A DNA stretch of 64,000 nt from Roseibium sp. (GTDB taxonomy: Bacteria; Pseudomonadota; Alphaproteobacteria; Rhizobiales; Stappiaceae). This document shows positions 13,506 to 22,079 of the stretch, one piece after another (within the stretch, counting starts at the first letter, position 1; each line of letters opens with the position of its first letter). The notes under the pieces are model-generated. The model had not been told where the DNA came from and made no database searches. It worked only from the letters and a program-made list of their open reading frames with translations. The position numbers were made by a program, and so were the translations under genes. The stretch spans positions 62,001-126,000 of the forward strand of contig JAEPML010000008.1 of assembly GCA_017643925.1 (NCBI GenBank), in the 5' to 3' direction.

Positions 13506-13522
13506 GGTTAATTATGGTTAAT
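13506..13522. promoter_or_regulatory. GGTTAAT direct repeat, CtrA-like site
   Basis: Two GGTTAAT copies (13506-13512 and 13516-13522) are spaced one helical turn apart in the gap between the divergent SPOR and glmU genes. The pair contains TTAA-N6-TTAA and an ATGGTTAA octamer, which resembles the CtrA consensus (TTAA-N7-TTAA, TTAACCAT half-site) but with a spacer one base short. Regulatory use by CtrA is an inference. Confidence 0.3.
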
Positions 13523-13634
13523 GAAACGCAAACTAAAATGTCTCGAGGACCAGATCTTTCAATGTTCTGTGGATCGGGGCATATAGACGCCTCTTACCAC
13601 GGGCATGGCCCGTAATTTTTGCTGTGGGATCTAC

Positions 13635-14990
13635 ATGACCGACCGTTCTTGCCTTTCGATCATCCTTGCCGCCGGGCTCGGAACACGGATGAAATCCGAC
13701 CTCCCAAAGGTCATGCACGAGATTGGCGGACTGCCTTTGGTCGGGCACGTGTTGAAGGCGCTTCAGGCCGCCGGTTCGGATCGTATCTCGACGGTTACAG
13801 GACCGGACATGCCGGCCTTGGAGAAACTCGTCTATGACATGGTTCCCACGGCGCGATGCTATGAACAGACCGAACGACTCGGTACCGCACATGCCGCACT
13901 CGCGGCAAAGGCGTCCCTGGAATTTCCGTCAGACGATGTCCTGGTCCTGTTCGGGGATACACCCCTGGTAACCTCTGAGACCATCACAATGGTGCGTCAG
14001 GCGCTGAAGAACGGTGCAGACCTGGTCGTTCTCGGGTTCGAGACCAAAAATCCCTTTGGATATGGCCGTCTTCTGGCCAGAGATGGCCAGTTGGTCGCCA
14101 TCCGTGAAGAGAAGGATGCGACGGACGCAGAGCGGCAAATCACCTTCTGCAATTCCGGCATAATGGGATTTTCAGGCGAACATGCCTTGTCCCTGCTGAC
14201 CGCCATTGGCAACGATAATGCAAAGGGGGAATACTATCTCACCGATGCCGTTGAAATCGCCAATGAACGAGGCCTGAAAGTGGTCGCGGTCAGAGGGACC
14301 GAAGTTGAGACCCAGGGGATCAACACTCGGGCCCAGCTTGCATCATGCGAAGCGGACTTTCAGCGCCGCCGACGGGTCGAGGCCCTTGAAAGCGGCGTCT
14401 CGCTTCTGGCACCGCACACTGTTTTCTTTTCGCATGACACGGTACTGGAAGCCGACGTCGTCGTCGAACAGAACGTGGTGTTTGGCCCGGGCGTGCGGGT
14501 GGCGAAGGGGGCGAAAGTGCGCGCGTTCAGCCATCTTGAAGGCGCGCAGGTCGGTTCCGACAGCGTGGTAGGTCCCTATGCGCGCTTGAGGCCTGGAACA
14601 GTTCTGGGACCGGATACGCGCGTCGGCAATTTCGTCGAAGTCAAGAATGCCACTTTCGGTTCCGGGGCCAAGGCGAACCATCTCAGTTACATCGGCGATG
14701 CAAGTGTTGGGTCCAAATCGAATATCGGCGCAGGAACAATTACCTGTAACTACGACGGTTACCTCAAGCACCGTACGGAAATTGGTGCCGCGAGTTTTGT
14801 CGGATCCAACTCGACGCTCGTTGCGCCCGTGAAACTGGGCAATGGCACCTTTGTTGCGGCAGGCAGTGTCATCACGGATGATGTGCAGCGCGATTCTCTG
14901 GCGCTTGGTCGCTCCCGTCAGGTGGTCAAGGACGGCAAGGCAAAACAGTTGCGTGCAAGGCTTCAGGCCAAAAAGGATGCAAAGTCCTGA
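13635..14990 (+). CDS. glmU: Bifunctional UDP-GlcNAc pyrophosphorylase / GlcN-1-P acetyltransferase
   Basis: Acetylates glucosamine 1-phosphate and then couples it to UTP, giving UDP-GlcNAc for peptidoglycan and lipid A. The N-terminal uridyltransferase domain starts with the LAAGLGTRMKSDLPK nucleotide-binding loop (about residues 10-24). The C-terminal half is a left-handed beta-helix of hexapeptide repeats with the usual GNFVEVKNATFG, ANHLSYIGDA and GAGTITCNYDG motifs. ATG at 13635 (TGTGGGAT upstream) gives 451 residues, normal for the family. glmS follows, so the pathway genes are clustered, although a hairpin (14981-15000) lies at its stop codon. Confidence 0.97.
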   Translation: MTDRSCLSIILAAGLGTRMKSDLPKVMHEIGGLPLVGHVLKALQAAGSDRISTVTGPDMPALEKLVYDMVPTARCYEQTERLGTAHAALAAKASLEFPSDDVLVLFGDTPLVTSETITMVRQALKNGADLVVLGFETKNPFGYGRLLARDGQLVAIREEKDATDAERQITFCNSGIMGFSGEHALSLLTAIGNDNAKGEYYLTDAVEIANERGLKVVAVRGTEVETQGINTRAQLASCEADFQRRRRVEALESGVSLLAPHTVFFSHDTVLEADVVVEQNVVFGPGVRVAKGAKVRAFSHLEGAQVGSDSVVGPYARLRPGTVLGPDTRVGNFVEVKNATFGSGAKANHLSYIGDASVGSKSNIGAGTITCNYDGYLKHRTEIGAASFVGSNSTLVAPVKLGNGTFVAAGSVITDDVQRDSLALGRSRQVVKDGKAKQLRARLQAKKDAKS

Positions 14991-15000
14991 CCAGGACTTT
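14981..15000 (+). terminator. Hairpin at the glmU stop codon
   Basis: A perfect 8-bp stem AAAGTCCT/AGGACTTT with a GACC loop overlaps the glmU stop codon. No T tract follows, so it may be a stabilising 3' hairpin or a weak or Rho-dependent terminator rather than a true intrinsic one. Confidence 0.35.
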
Positions 15001-15111
15001 GTGAATAGTAACCTTGTCATTTTCTGAAACAGGGTTTGATTTCAGCTCTGTCTTCGCTGTGGGCTAAAGCAGAGCCTGCAGTTTGACCCATTTGTTTAAG
15101 GAACATTCTTC

Positions 15112-16938
15112 ATGTGCGGAATCGTTGGTGTGCTTGGCAACATTGAGGCGGCACCGCGGATCGTGGATTCGCTCAAGCGGCTGGAATACCGCGGCTACGA
15201 TTCTGCCGGCGTCGCAACGCTGATCGACGGACAGATCGTTCGCAAGCGGGCCGAGGGAAAACTGCGCAATCTCGAAGCGGTCCTGGAAAAGACACCGCTC
15301 TCCGGAACATCTGGGATCGGTCATACAAGATGGGCAACCCACGGTGCGCCGACTGTTTCCAATGCGCATCCCCACCAGGCCGGTTCTGTTGCGGTCGTGC
15401 ATAACGGCATTATCGAGAACTATCTTGATCTGCGCGAAGAAATCGTCGCTGCAGGCGCTGTGCTCGATACGGAGACGGATACCGAGGTTGTTGCTCATCT
15501 TCTCAACATCGCGATTGGCAAAGGCTCACCGCCCAGGGAAGCCGTTGCCGAGGTCCTGCCGAGGCTGAAGGGCGCGTTCGCGCTGGCCATACTCTTTGCC
15601 GGTGAAGAGGATCTGCTGATCGGGGCGAGGAAGGGATCGCCGTTGGCGATCGGTCACGGCGAAGGCGAAATGTTCTTCGGTTCCGATGCGATTGCATTGT
15701 CGCCTTTCACCGACCGGATCACGTATCTGGAAGAAGGTGACTGGGCTGTCCTGACGCGCGGCAGCGTTCAGGTGTTCGACAAGAACAACCAGGCGGTGGA
15801 TCGCCCGGAAGCCCGTTCTTCTGTCACGTCCAGCCTGATGGACAAGGGCAACTACAAGCATTTCATGGCCAAGGAAATCCACGAACAGCCGGAAGTGCTG
15901 GGACACACCTTGTCACGCTATTTCGACTACGGGGCGCAAACCGCGAAAGTCGAAGGAGCCGCTCGGATGAATTTCGCAGGCCTGTCCCGCCTGATCATTT
16001 CCGCCTGCGGCACAGCTTATCTCGCCGGGCTGGTTTCAAAATACTGGTTCGAAAAATACGCTCAGCTGCCTGTCGAAATCGACATCGCCAGCGAATTTCG
16101 TTATCGCGAAGCGCCCGTGAGTGCGCGCGATGCTGCGCTTTTCATTTCACAGTCCGGAGAGACGGCGGACACGTTGGCTTCGCTTCGCTATTGCAAGGAG
16201 CGCGGAGCGGCGATCGGTGCAGTGGTGAATGTTCCGGAAAGCACGATTGCCAGAGAGTCGGACATGGTTTTCCCGACAATCGCCGGACCGGAAATTGGCG
16301 TTGCATCCACCAAGGCTTTCACCTGTCAGCTGGCCGTGCTTGCAGCGCTGGCTTTGCAGGCCGGCCGGGAACGTGGCGTTCTGAGCGCTGACCGGGAGCG
16401 CGCGCTTATGGCCGAGCTGACCGAAGTTCCGAGCCTGGCGCTCAAGGCACTTGCCGCCGAAAGCGACATCGAGAAACTGTCCCAGCCGTTGTCGAAAGCA
16501 AACAACGCGCTTTATCTTGGCCGTTCCACGAGTTTTCCGCTCGCGCTGGAAGGTGCTCTCAAGCTCAAGGAGCTTTCCTATATTCATGCCGAAGGCTATG
16601 CCGCCGGTGAACTGAAACACGGTCCGATTGCGCTGATCGATGAGAATATGCCGGTCTTCGTCATTGCGCCCTATGACGCCATCTACGAAAAGACCGTTTC
16701 CAACATGCAGGAAGTGGCGGCTCGCGGGGGACGCATCGTTCTGATCACGGATGAGCGGGGCGCTTCGGAAAGCGGCGGCGCGGCAGAAAACACGGTCATC
16801 CTGCCGGACATGTCCGACATCGTGGCACCGATCATTTATGCCTTGCCGGTTCAATTGATTGCCTATCATACGGCCGTCTTCATGGGCACCGATGTTGATC
16901 AGCCGAGAAACCTGGCCAAGTCGGTGACGGTCGAGTGA
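15112..16938 (+). CDS. glmS: Glutamine--fructose-6-phosphate aminotransferase (isomerizing)
   Basis: First step of hexosamine synthesis: fructose 6-phosphate plus glutamine gives glucosamine 6-phosphate and glutamate. The ATG at 15112 is followed directly by the Cys nucleophile (MCGIVGVLG) exposed after Met removal. The class II amidotransferase domain shows GIGHTRWATHG and VVHNGIIENY, and two SIS isomerase domains follow (ISACGTAYLAGL, SQSGETADTL, ALEGALKLKELSYIHAEGY). It ends in the canonical PRNLAKSVTVE tail. The 608-residue length is normal. No glmS ribozyme is expected in this lineage, and I see none upstream. Confidence 0.98.
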   Translation: MCGIVGVLGNIEAAPRIVDSLKRLEYRGYDSAGVATLIDGQIVRKRAEGKLRNLEAVLEKTPLSGTSGIGHTRWATHGAPTVSNAHPHQAGSVAVVHNGIIENYLDLREEIVAAGAVLDTETDTEVVAHLLNIAIGKGSPPREAVAEVLPRLKGAFALAILFAGEEDLLIGARKGSPLAIGHGEGEMFFGSDAIALSPFTDRITYLEEGDWAVLTRGSVQVFDKNNQAVDRPEARSSVTSSLMDKGNYKHFMAKEIHEQPEVLGHTLSRYFDYGAQTAKVEGAARMNFAGLSRLIISACGTAYLAGLVSKYWFEKYAQLPVEIDIASEFRYREAPVSARDAALFISQSGETADTLASLRYCKERGAAIGAVVNVPESTIARESDMVFPTIAGPEIGVASTKAFTCQLAVLAALALQAGRERGVLSADRERALMAELTEVPSLALKALAAESDIEKLSQPLSKANNALYLGRSTSFPLALEGALKLKELSYIHAEGYAAGELKHGPIALIDENMPVFVIAPYDAIYEKTVSNMQEVAARGGRIVLITDERGASESGGAAENTVILPDMSDIVAPIIYALPVQLIAYHTAVFMGTDVDQPRNLAKSVTVE

Positions 16939-17006
16939 TCTTGAGGGCCCGTTCGGCTTGTGATCGAATGACCTGTATCCTGACCCGAGACTACAGGGAA
17001 AAGCGC

Positions 17007-17591
17007 ATGCGGAATTGCCTGAAATCTCTATTGTTTTCGTTGGGGCTTTCGGTTTGCGCCTCTGTTTCGGCGCAGGCGGCCTGTGAAGAACCGCAATTCG
17101 ACGCATTCGGCGCAGAGGGATGGCAGGTTGAGCCGCCACAATATTATCCTCAAGCAGGCCTTGGGTTTTCCTACGCCTTTAACTCACCAGGCGCAGCCGG
17201 AACGCTTTATGTTTACGATATGGGCCTGAGTTCGGAAGAACCGCGGGATTGGCGCGCACAGTTGAACCAGGCAATTTCCGATATCTATCGTATCTACGAC
17301 ACATTGGATCAGCAGATTGTGGTCTCAGATCCTTACAAGATACCGCAGGAAATACTGTCGGAACTGACCTTTGCGAATGAAGGAGCGTTCCTGTTCGTCA
17401 GCCTCGGTGAAACGCACAAAATAACAATTGCCACGCTTGGCGTGGTCAATGGCTGCTTTCACAAGTTCAGATACACGCAGGATGTCAGTTCCAATAGTGA
17501 ACAAGGATTGCTGGAAGGCTTTCAGCGATTTGTTCCACTGGTACATGCCGTTGAGGATGATCTGTCAGCTTCCGGCTATTTCCAAAAGTAA
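17007..17591 (+). CDS. Secreted protein of unknown function
   Basis: I do not recognise a named family. From ATG 17007 (AGGGAAA upstream) the 194-residue product has a clear signal peptide (MRNCLKSLLFSLGLSVCASVSAQA) and a mature globular protein rich in aromatic residues, with two cysteines (near the mature N-terminus, AACEEP, and in VVNGCFHKFRYT) that could form a disulfide. A longer frame starting at 16935 overlaps the glmS stop by 4 bp but lacks a proper signal sequence. It lies directly after glmS and might be in its operon. Confidence 0.65.
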   Translation: MRNCLKSLLFSLGLSVCASVSAQAACEEPQFDAFGAEGWQVEPPQYYPQAGLGFSYAFNSPGAAGTLYVYDMGLSSEEPRDWRAQLNQAISDIYRIYDTLDQQIVVSDPYKIPQEILSELTFANEGAFLFVSLGETHKITIATLGVVNGCFHKFRYTQDVSSNSEQGLLEGFQRFVPLVHAVEDDLSASGYFQK

Positions 17592-17707
17592 GGTAAGGTG
17601 CCTGTTGTTGCCGGACGCTTTCAACGGTTTCGGCGCCATTTCTCAATCAACTGTCGTCTTTTCCATCATGTGAAAGCATGTTGCGTGACAGGCATATTGG
17701 AGGCTGA

Positions 17708-18136
17708 ATGCCAGATCTCGAAGTGATCGAATTTGAAGAGATTTATCGGAAGGACGTCATAGCGCTGTGGGATGCGTGCGGCCTTCTTCGCCCATGGAAT
17801 GATCCGGACAAGGACATTGACCGCAAGCTGACCGACAAGAACGGGGCCTTTTTTCTCCTCGTGAAGGAGAAAGCCGTGATTGGCGCCGTGATGGTCAGTT
17901 ACGACGGGCACCGCGGCTCCATCTACTATCTGGCCATTGACCCGAAAGCCCAGTCAAAGGGGCTTGGCAAGTTGATGATGGACCACTGCGAGGCATTCCT
18001 CCTCGATCTCGGGTGCCCGAAAATCAATCTGTTCGTGCGTCGCGGAAATGAACCGGTCATGAAATTCTACGAGAAACTCGGGTATGCCGAAGATGCTGCG
18101 GTTCCGCTTGGAAAACGGCTGATTCCGGACGACTGA
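17708..18136 (+). CDS. GNAT-family acetyltransferase (YpeA-like)
   Basis: Acetyl-CoA-dependent N-acetyltransferase of 142 residues. The acetyl-CoA loop appears as KAQSKGLGKLMMDH (Q/RxxGxG/A pattern, about residues 81-94), preceded by the beta-4 strand IYYLAIDP and followed by the LFVRRGNEPVMKFYEKLGY segment, which closely resembles the E. coli YpeA subgroup. The substrate is not known. ATG 17708 has GGAGG at ideal spacing. The stop codon abuts the stop of the convergent DUF454 gene, with no spacer. Confidence 0.85.
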   Translation: MPDLEVIEFEEIYRKDVIALWDACGLLRPWNDPDKDIDRKLTDKNGAFFLLVKEKAVIGAVMVSYDGHRGSIYYLAIDPKAQSKGLGKLMMDHCEAFLLDLGCPKINLFVRRGNEPVMKFYEKLGYAEDAAVPLGKRLIPDD

Positions 18137-18523
18137 TCAGCCTTTCGACACTCCGCTTTCATGAGGGGGCGAGGGTCGGGTCAGGACAAACGCCGCGCAG
18201 GCGGCGATGAAGAGCCCGACCAGGATTGCAAACCAAAGCGCCGGCTGAACCGTATAAAAGAAAACTCCAAAGCCGAACGCCATGCCGGCGACGGCAACCG
18301 TTTTTGCCCTTCGACCGATCGCTCCATGTTCGCGCCATGCGATGACCGGTGGTCCGAAAACGGGATGGTTCAGGATCTTGGCCTCAAGGGCAGGGGACGA
18401 ACGGGCAAAGCATGCGGCGGCCAGGATGAAGAAGATCGTGCTGGGGAGAACCGGCAGGAAAGCGCCGACGATACCGAGCCCGGCACATCCCGCTCCCAGG
18501 ATCTTGAATGTGGTTCGCCGCAA
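18137..18523 (-). CDS. YbaN/DUF454 family inner-membrane protein
   Basis: Small membrane protein of the YbaN family (unknown function). It shows the family signature GIVGAFLPVLPSTIFFILAAACFARSSP near the N-terminus and three to four hydrophobic segments. The frame is open to a TTG at 18544, but GGAGG lies 5 bp before an in-frame TTG at 18523, and that start gives the compact 128-residue N-terminus MRRTTFKILG that matches family length, so I choose 18523. It is tail-to-tail with the GNAT gene and divergent from the DUF502 gene. Confidence 0.82.
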   Translation of the reverse strand: MRRTTFKILGAGCAGLGIVGAFLPVLPSTIFFILAAACFARSSPALEAKILNHPVFGPPVIAWREHGAIGRRAKTVAVAGMAFGFGVFFYTVQPALWFAILVGLFIAACAAFVLTRPSPPHESGVSKG

Positions 18524-18666
18524 GAATGCCTCCGAATATCGCAATTTTCGGGGTTAACGCTGAAAAATAATTCAGCCGAGGGATACCGCACCGCGATAAA
18601 GATGATTATCTGAGTGCGATCTGGTGAAAAACGAGCACCAACGGGGAATTTAGTCTGGTTTAATTC

Positions 18667-19407
18667 ATGAGCCGCAACAAAGATAAGACAGAACACGCAT
18701 CGAAGAAAGCGCATCATCGACCGGGCGCCGCGACCCGCGTGAGGAACTACTTCCTGACCGGCCTGGTGATCACCGGACCGATCGGCATCACGCTGTGGCT
18801 GACATGGACCTTTATCAAATGGGTCGATGGCTGGGTGAAACCCTTCGTTCCCAAGGTCTATAACCCGGAAACCTACCTGCCGTTTTCCATCCCAGGCTTC
18901 GGTCTGATCGTTGCCATATTCGTGCTGACCATCGTCGGCTTCTTCGCGGCGAACTTCCTCGGACGAAGCTTGATCTCCTTCGGGGAAAACCTTGTTGGTC
19001 GAATGCCGCTTGTTCGTAATGTTTACAGTGGTTTGAAGCAAATTTTTGAGACGGTACTTGATGAACGGAGCAACAGTTTTTCAAAGGCGGCCCTGATCGA
19101 ATATCCGAGGCGCGGCCTCTGGGCGATCGTCTTCATCTCCACCGAAACCAAGGGTGAAGTTGCAAAGCGCCTCAAGAACAAGGCTGATACGGTCTCCGTT
19201 TTCCTGCCGACGACGCCAAACCCCACGTCCGGCTTCCTCCTGTTCGTGCCGAAGGAAGACATCGTGGAACTGAAGATGGGTGTCGAGGACGCTGCGAAAC
19301 TGGTGATCTCGGCCGGTCTGGTCAGTCCTGACCTGCCGGATATCCTTGATGATGTGATTGCGGAACCGGAAAAACTCGAGCGGATCAGGAAACGCGAAGA
19401 CGCCTGA
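18667..19407 (+). CDS. DUF502 family membrane protein
   Basis: Inner-membrane protein of unknown function, common in Proteobacteria and in plant chloroplast-lineage homologues. A basic N-terminus (about 25 residues) precedes helix 1 (about 28-50, YFLTGLVITGPIGITLWLTW) and helix 2 (about 76-98). A soluble domain follows with the family-typical GRMPLVRNVYSGLKQI and FLPTTPNPTSGFLLFVP motifs. At 246 residues it is full length. The glmS/DUF502/recG/sdhE/mfd neighbourhood recurs in Hyphomicrobiales. The gene ends 1 bp before the recG stop on the other strand. Confidence 0.88.
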   Translation: MSRNKDKTEHASKKAHHRPGAATRVRNYFLTGLVITGPIGITLWLTWTFIKWVDGWVKPFVPKVYNPETYLPFSIPGFGLIVAIFVLTIVGFFAANFLGRSLISFGENLVGRMPLVRNVYSGLKQIFETVLDERSNSFSKAALIEYPRRGLWAIVFISTETKGEVAKRLKNKADTVSVFLPTTPNPTSGFLLFVPKEDIVELKMGVEDAAKLVISAGLVSPDLPDILDDVIAEPEKLERIRKREDA

Positions 19408-21510
19408 TCAGCCTGCGCGCAGCAATCTGATCGCAGCATCGCGACCGAACAGGTAGAGCAGGCAGCGCAGTGCCACGCCCCGTTTTGAAATCAATTCTGG
19501 GTCGGTTTCGAGGATCAGCCGCGCATCGTCGCGGGCAACTTCCATCAAATCGGCATGCTCGTCTGCTCGCGCAATGCGAAATCCGGGTGTGCCCGACTGA
19601 CGGGTGCCCAAAATTTCACCGCCGCCGCGCAGCTTCAAATCTTCTTCCGCGATCAGGAACCCGTCATTGGTCTCGCGCATGATATTGAGACGTGCACCGG
19701 CTGTTTCTCCCAGGGGTCCCTTGTAGAGAAGGACGCAGGACGAAGGCTTGTCACCGCGCCCGACACGGCCACGAAGCTGGTGAAGCTGGGCCAGTCCAAA
19801 TCGTTCCGCATGCTCGATGACGATGATCGTCGCGTCGGGAACATCAACACCAACCTCAATCACGGTTGTGGCCACGAGAACCCGGGTGTTGCCTGACTTG
19901 AAATCCGCCATGGCAGCATCTTTTTCGTCTGCGGTCATTCGACCATGGACAAGGGACACCTTCTGGCCCAGCGCGTGTTCTAGAACGCGGTGGCGGTCTT
20001 CGACCGCTGCCAGGTCAATCTTTTCGGATTCTTCCACCAGGGGGCAGACCCAGTAAACCTTCTGACCATCGGCGATGGCGGCCCCAACCCGATTGATGAT
20101 CTCGTCGAGGCGATCAAGCGACACTGATACCGTCTTGATGGGCTTTCGCCCCGCCGGCTTGTCTGTAAGGCGAGAGACATCCATGTCCCCGAAGCATGTA
20201 AGCACGAGTGTCCGCGGGATCGGAGTTGCCGTCATCACCAGAACATCGACACCCTGACCCTTGCCGGAAAGCGCAAGGCGCTGGTGCACACCGAAGCGGT
20301 GCTGCTCGTCGACCACGACGAGACCAAGGTTCTGGAAGGTGACTGTCCCCTGAAAGAGGGCATGGGTGCCGACAACCAGATCGATCTCACCGGCATCCAG
20401 CTGCTCCTGGCGGATGCGGCGTTCCTTCTGCGTATCCTTGCCGGTCATCAGGGCCAGCCTGATGCCTGCCTTTTCGCAAAGGGGGGCCATCGATGCAAAA
20501 TGTTGCCGGGCCAGAATTTCAGTGGGTGCCATCAGTGCACCTTGAGCACCGGTTTCGATCACCTGGGCGAGTGCGGCAAGGGCCACAACGGTCTTGCCGG
20601 AACCGACATCGCCCTGCAACAGCCGCAGCATGCGGGTCGGCTCGGCAAGATCCTCGTTGATTTCCCGGATCGCGTTGGACTGGCTGTCCGTCAGCTGAAA
20701 GGGCAAGGCATTGATGACCGCTTGTTGCAGTTTCCCGTCCGGTTTGCGCGCAATGCCGCCAAGGGTCCGCATGTTTGCGCGAACCATGGCGAGCGCCAGC
20801 TGGCTTGCGAGCAATTCGTCATAGGCCAGGCGCTGCACATAAGGGGACTGCGGTTCGGTGTCCTGCTGTTCTTTCGGCGCGTGCAATGTCTGCAGAGCCT
20901 CGGTGAAATCGGGCCACCCGGTCTGGTGAAGATGCGCATCGTTGAGCCACTCGGGCAGATGCGGCAGCCTGTCGAGCGCCGCGCGCATGGCCTTTTGCAG
21001 CGTCTTGGAGGCGAGACCTGCCGTGAGCGGATAAACCGGCTCGACTGCCGGCATCTGTTCGGCTTCTTCCGGGCTCAGCGAATAGTCCGGATGGACCATC
21101 TGCGGGCGGTCATTGAACCATTCGACCTTGCCCGAGACGATCCGGCGCTCACCCTCCGGAAAGGTTTTCTGGAGCCAGTCGTGTCTCGGGTGAAAGAAGA
21201 CGAACGTGATCTGCCCGGTCTCATCATGAGCGGTGATCTTGTAGGGCGCCTTGGAATGTCTTGGCGGTACGGCATGCCGGCCAATGGTCACATCGAGCGT
21301 AACGATGTCACCATTTTCCGAATAGGCGATTCCCGGCCGATGACGCCGGTCGATCAGGTTGTGCGGAATGTGAAACAGGAGGTCCGCGACCGTGGCTTCC
21401 TTTTCGGGCTGCCCACCAACCAGGCCGGAGACGAGCTTCGCAATCTTCGGCCCAATACCAGGCAGCGTCGAGACGGGAGCAAACAGGGGATCGAGAACCG
21501 GCGGGCGCAT
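19408..21510 (-). CDS. recG: ATP-dependent DNA helicase RecG
   Basis: Branch-migration helicase that remodels stalled replication forks and Holliday junctions. The 700-residue product has an N-terminal wedge/OB region (about residues 1-260), then the SF2 motor with Walker A LLQGDVGSGKT, motif II VVVDEQHRFGVHQR (DEQH), motif III TATPIPRTL and motif VI QLRGRVGRG, followed by the C-terminal TRG region. All core motifs are intact. It converges with the DUF502 gene and diverges from sdhE across a 229-bp gap that should carry both promoters. Confidence 0.97.
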   Translation of the reverse strand: MRPPVLDPLFAPVSTLPGIGPKIAKLVSGLVGGQPEKEATVADLLFHIPHNLIDRRHRPGIAYSENGDIVTLDVTIGRHAVPPRHSKAPYKITAHDETGQITFVFFHPRHDWLQKTFPEGERRIVSGKVEWFNDRPQMVHPDYSLSPEEAEQMPAVEPVYPLTAGLASKTLQKAMRAALDRLPHLPEWLNDAHLHQTGWPDFTEALQTLHAPKEQQDTEPQSPYVQRLAYDELLASQLALAMVRANMRTLGGIARKPDGKLQQAVINALPFQLTDSQSNAIREINEDLAEPTRMLRLLQGDVGSGKTVVALAALAQVIETGAQGALMAPTEILARQHFASMAPLCEKAGIRLALMTGKDTQKERRIRQEQLDAGEIDLVVGTHALFQGTVTFQNLGLVVVDEQHRFGVHQRLALSGKGQGVDVLVMTATPIPRTLVLTCFGDMDVSRLTDKPAGRKPIKTVSVSLDRLDEIINRVGAAIADGQKVYWVCPLVEESEKIDLAAVEDRHRVLEHALGQKVSLVHGRMTADEKDAAMADFKSGNTRVLVATTVIEVGVDVPDATIIVIEHAERFGLAQLHQLRGRVGRGDKPSSCVLLYKGPLGETAGARLNIMRETNDGFLIAEEDLKLRGGGEILGTRQSGTPGFRIARADEHADLMEVARDDARLILETDPELISKRGVALRCLLYLFGRDAAIRLLRAG

Positions 21511-21739
21511 GAGTGCGGGCAGAACCTGTGCGTTGAAGAGCTGCGGACTGTGACTTGATTGTCAGTTCTGCCATGAAGAAGACCTGCTTCGCAACAAATA
21601 GAACATTCTGTGAACTAAGGCGCTGACAAGCCCGCTAACTGGCGATATATAACCGGGACGCTTTCAACCGGTTCGGTACAATGAAACAGGAGGGATTCCC
21701 GCCTGCACGTGCTGAAACGCAGTCCCAGATAGGCCTTTC

Positions 21740-22057
21740 ATGTCCGAACACTCCGATGCCCACAACGACAACACCGAGGACACGAGAGACCCGCGCCTGA
21801 AGCGAATCCTGTTCAGGTGCTGGCATCGCGGCATGAAAGAAATGGATCTCCTGCTCGGCGGTTTCGCCAACAAGGAGATCGACAATCTCTCCGAAGCGGA
21901 ACTCCAGGAGTTGGAGCACCTTTTAACCGCGCATGACCAGGACCTCTATGCCTGGATGACGGGTCGCAAGCCCTTGCCGGCGGAATGGGACGGCCCGCTT
22001 TACCGACGTATTATCGCATACCACGAAGCATCCGGACCGGCTGGTTTCGTCAGCTAA
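21740..22057 (+). CDS. sdhE: FAD assembly factor SdhE (succinate dehydrogenase assembly factor 2)
   Basis: Small cytosolic protein that promotes covalent flavinylation of the succinate dehydrogenase SdhA subunit. The 105-residue product has the family core RLKRILFRCWHRGMKEMDLL, including the functional RGxxE motif, then LLGGF and the helical LEHLLTAHDQDLYAWMTG segment. About 25 polar residues precede the core. It sits 22 bp before mfd and the two are probably cotranscribed. The sdhE-mfd pairing with recG on the opposite strand is a recurrent alphaproteobacterial arrangement. Confidence 0.93.
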   Translation: MSEHSDAHNDNTEDTRDPRLKRILFRCWHRGMKEMDLLLGGFANKEIDNLSEAELQELEHLLTAHDQDLYAWMTGRKPLPAEWDGPLYRRIIAYHEASGPAGFVS

Positions 22058-22079
22058 GAAGAAAACAAGGACGATTGCT

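Noticed and set aside
15082..15098. RutR-like TTGACCCATTTG sequence upstream of glmS
   Set aside because: Only the left half-site matches. The right half does not form the TGGTCAA arm, so it is not a palindrome.
15001..15111. Possible glmS-type ribozyme or riboswitch upstream of glmS
   Set aside because: The gap is only about 110 bp and shows no recognisable ribozyme core. This RNA class is typical of Firmicutes, not of this lineage.
20284..21558. Open frame of 424 codons on the plus strand within recG
   Set aside because: Antisense shadow of recG, whose helicase motifs on the minus strand are all intact.
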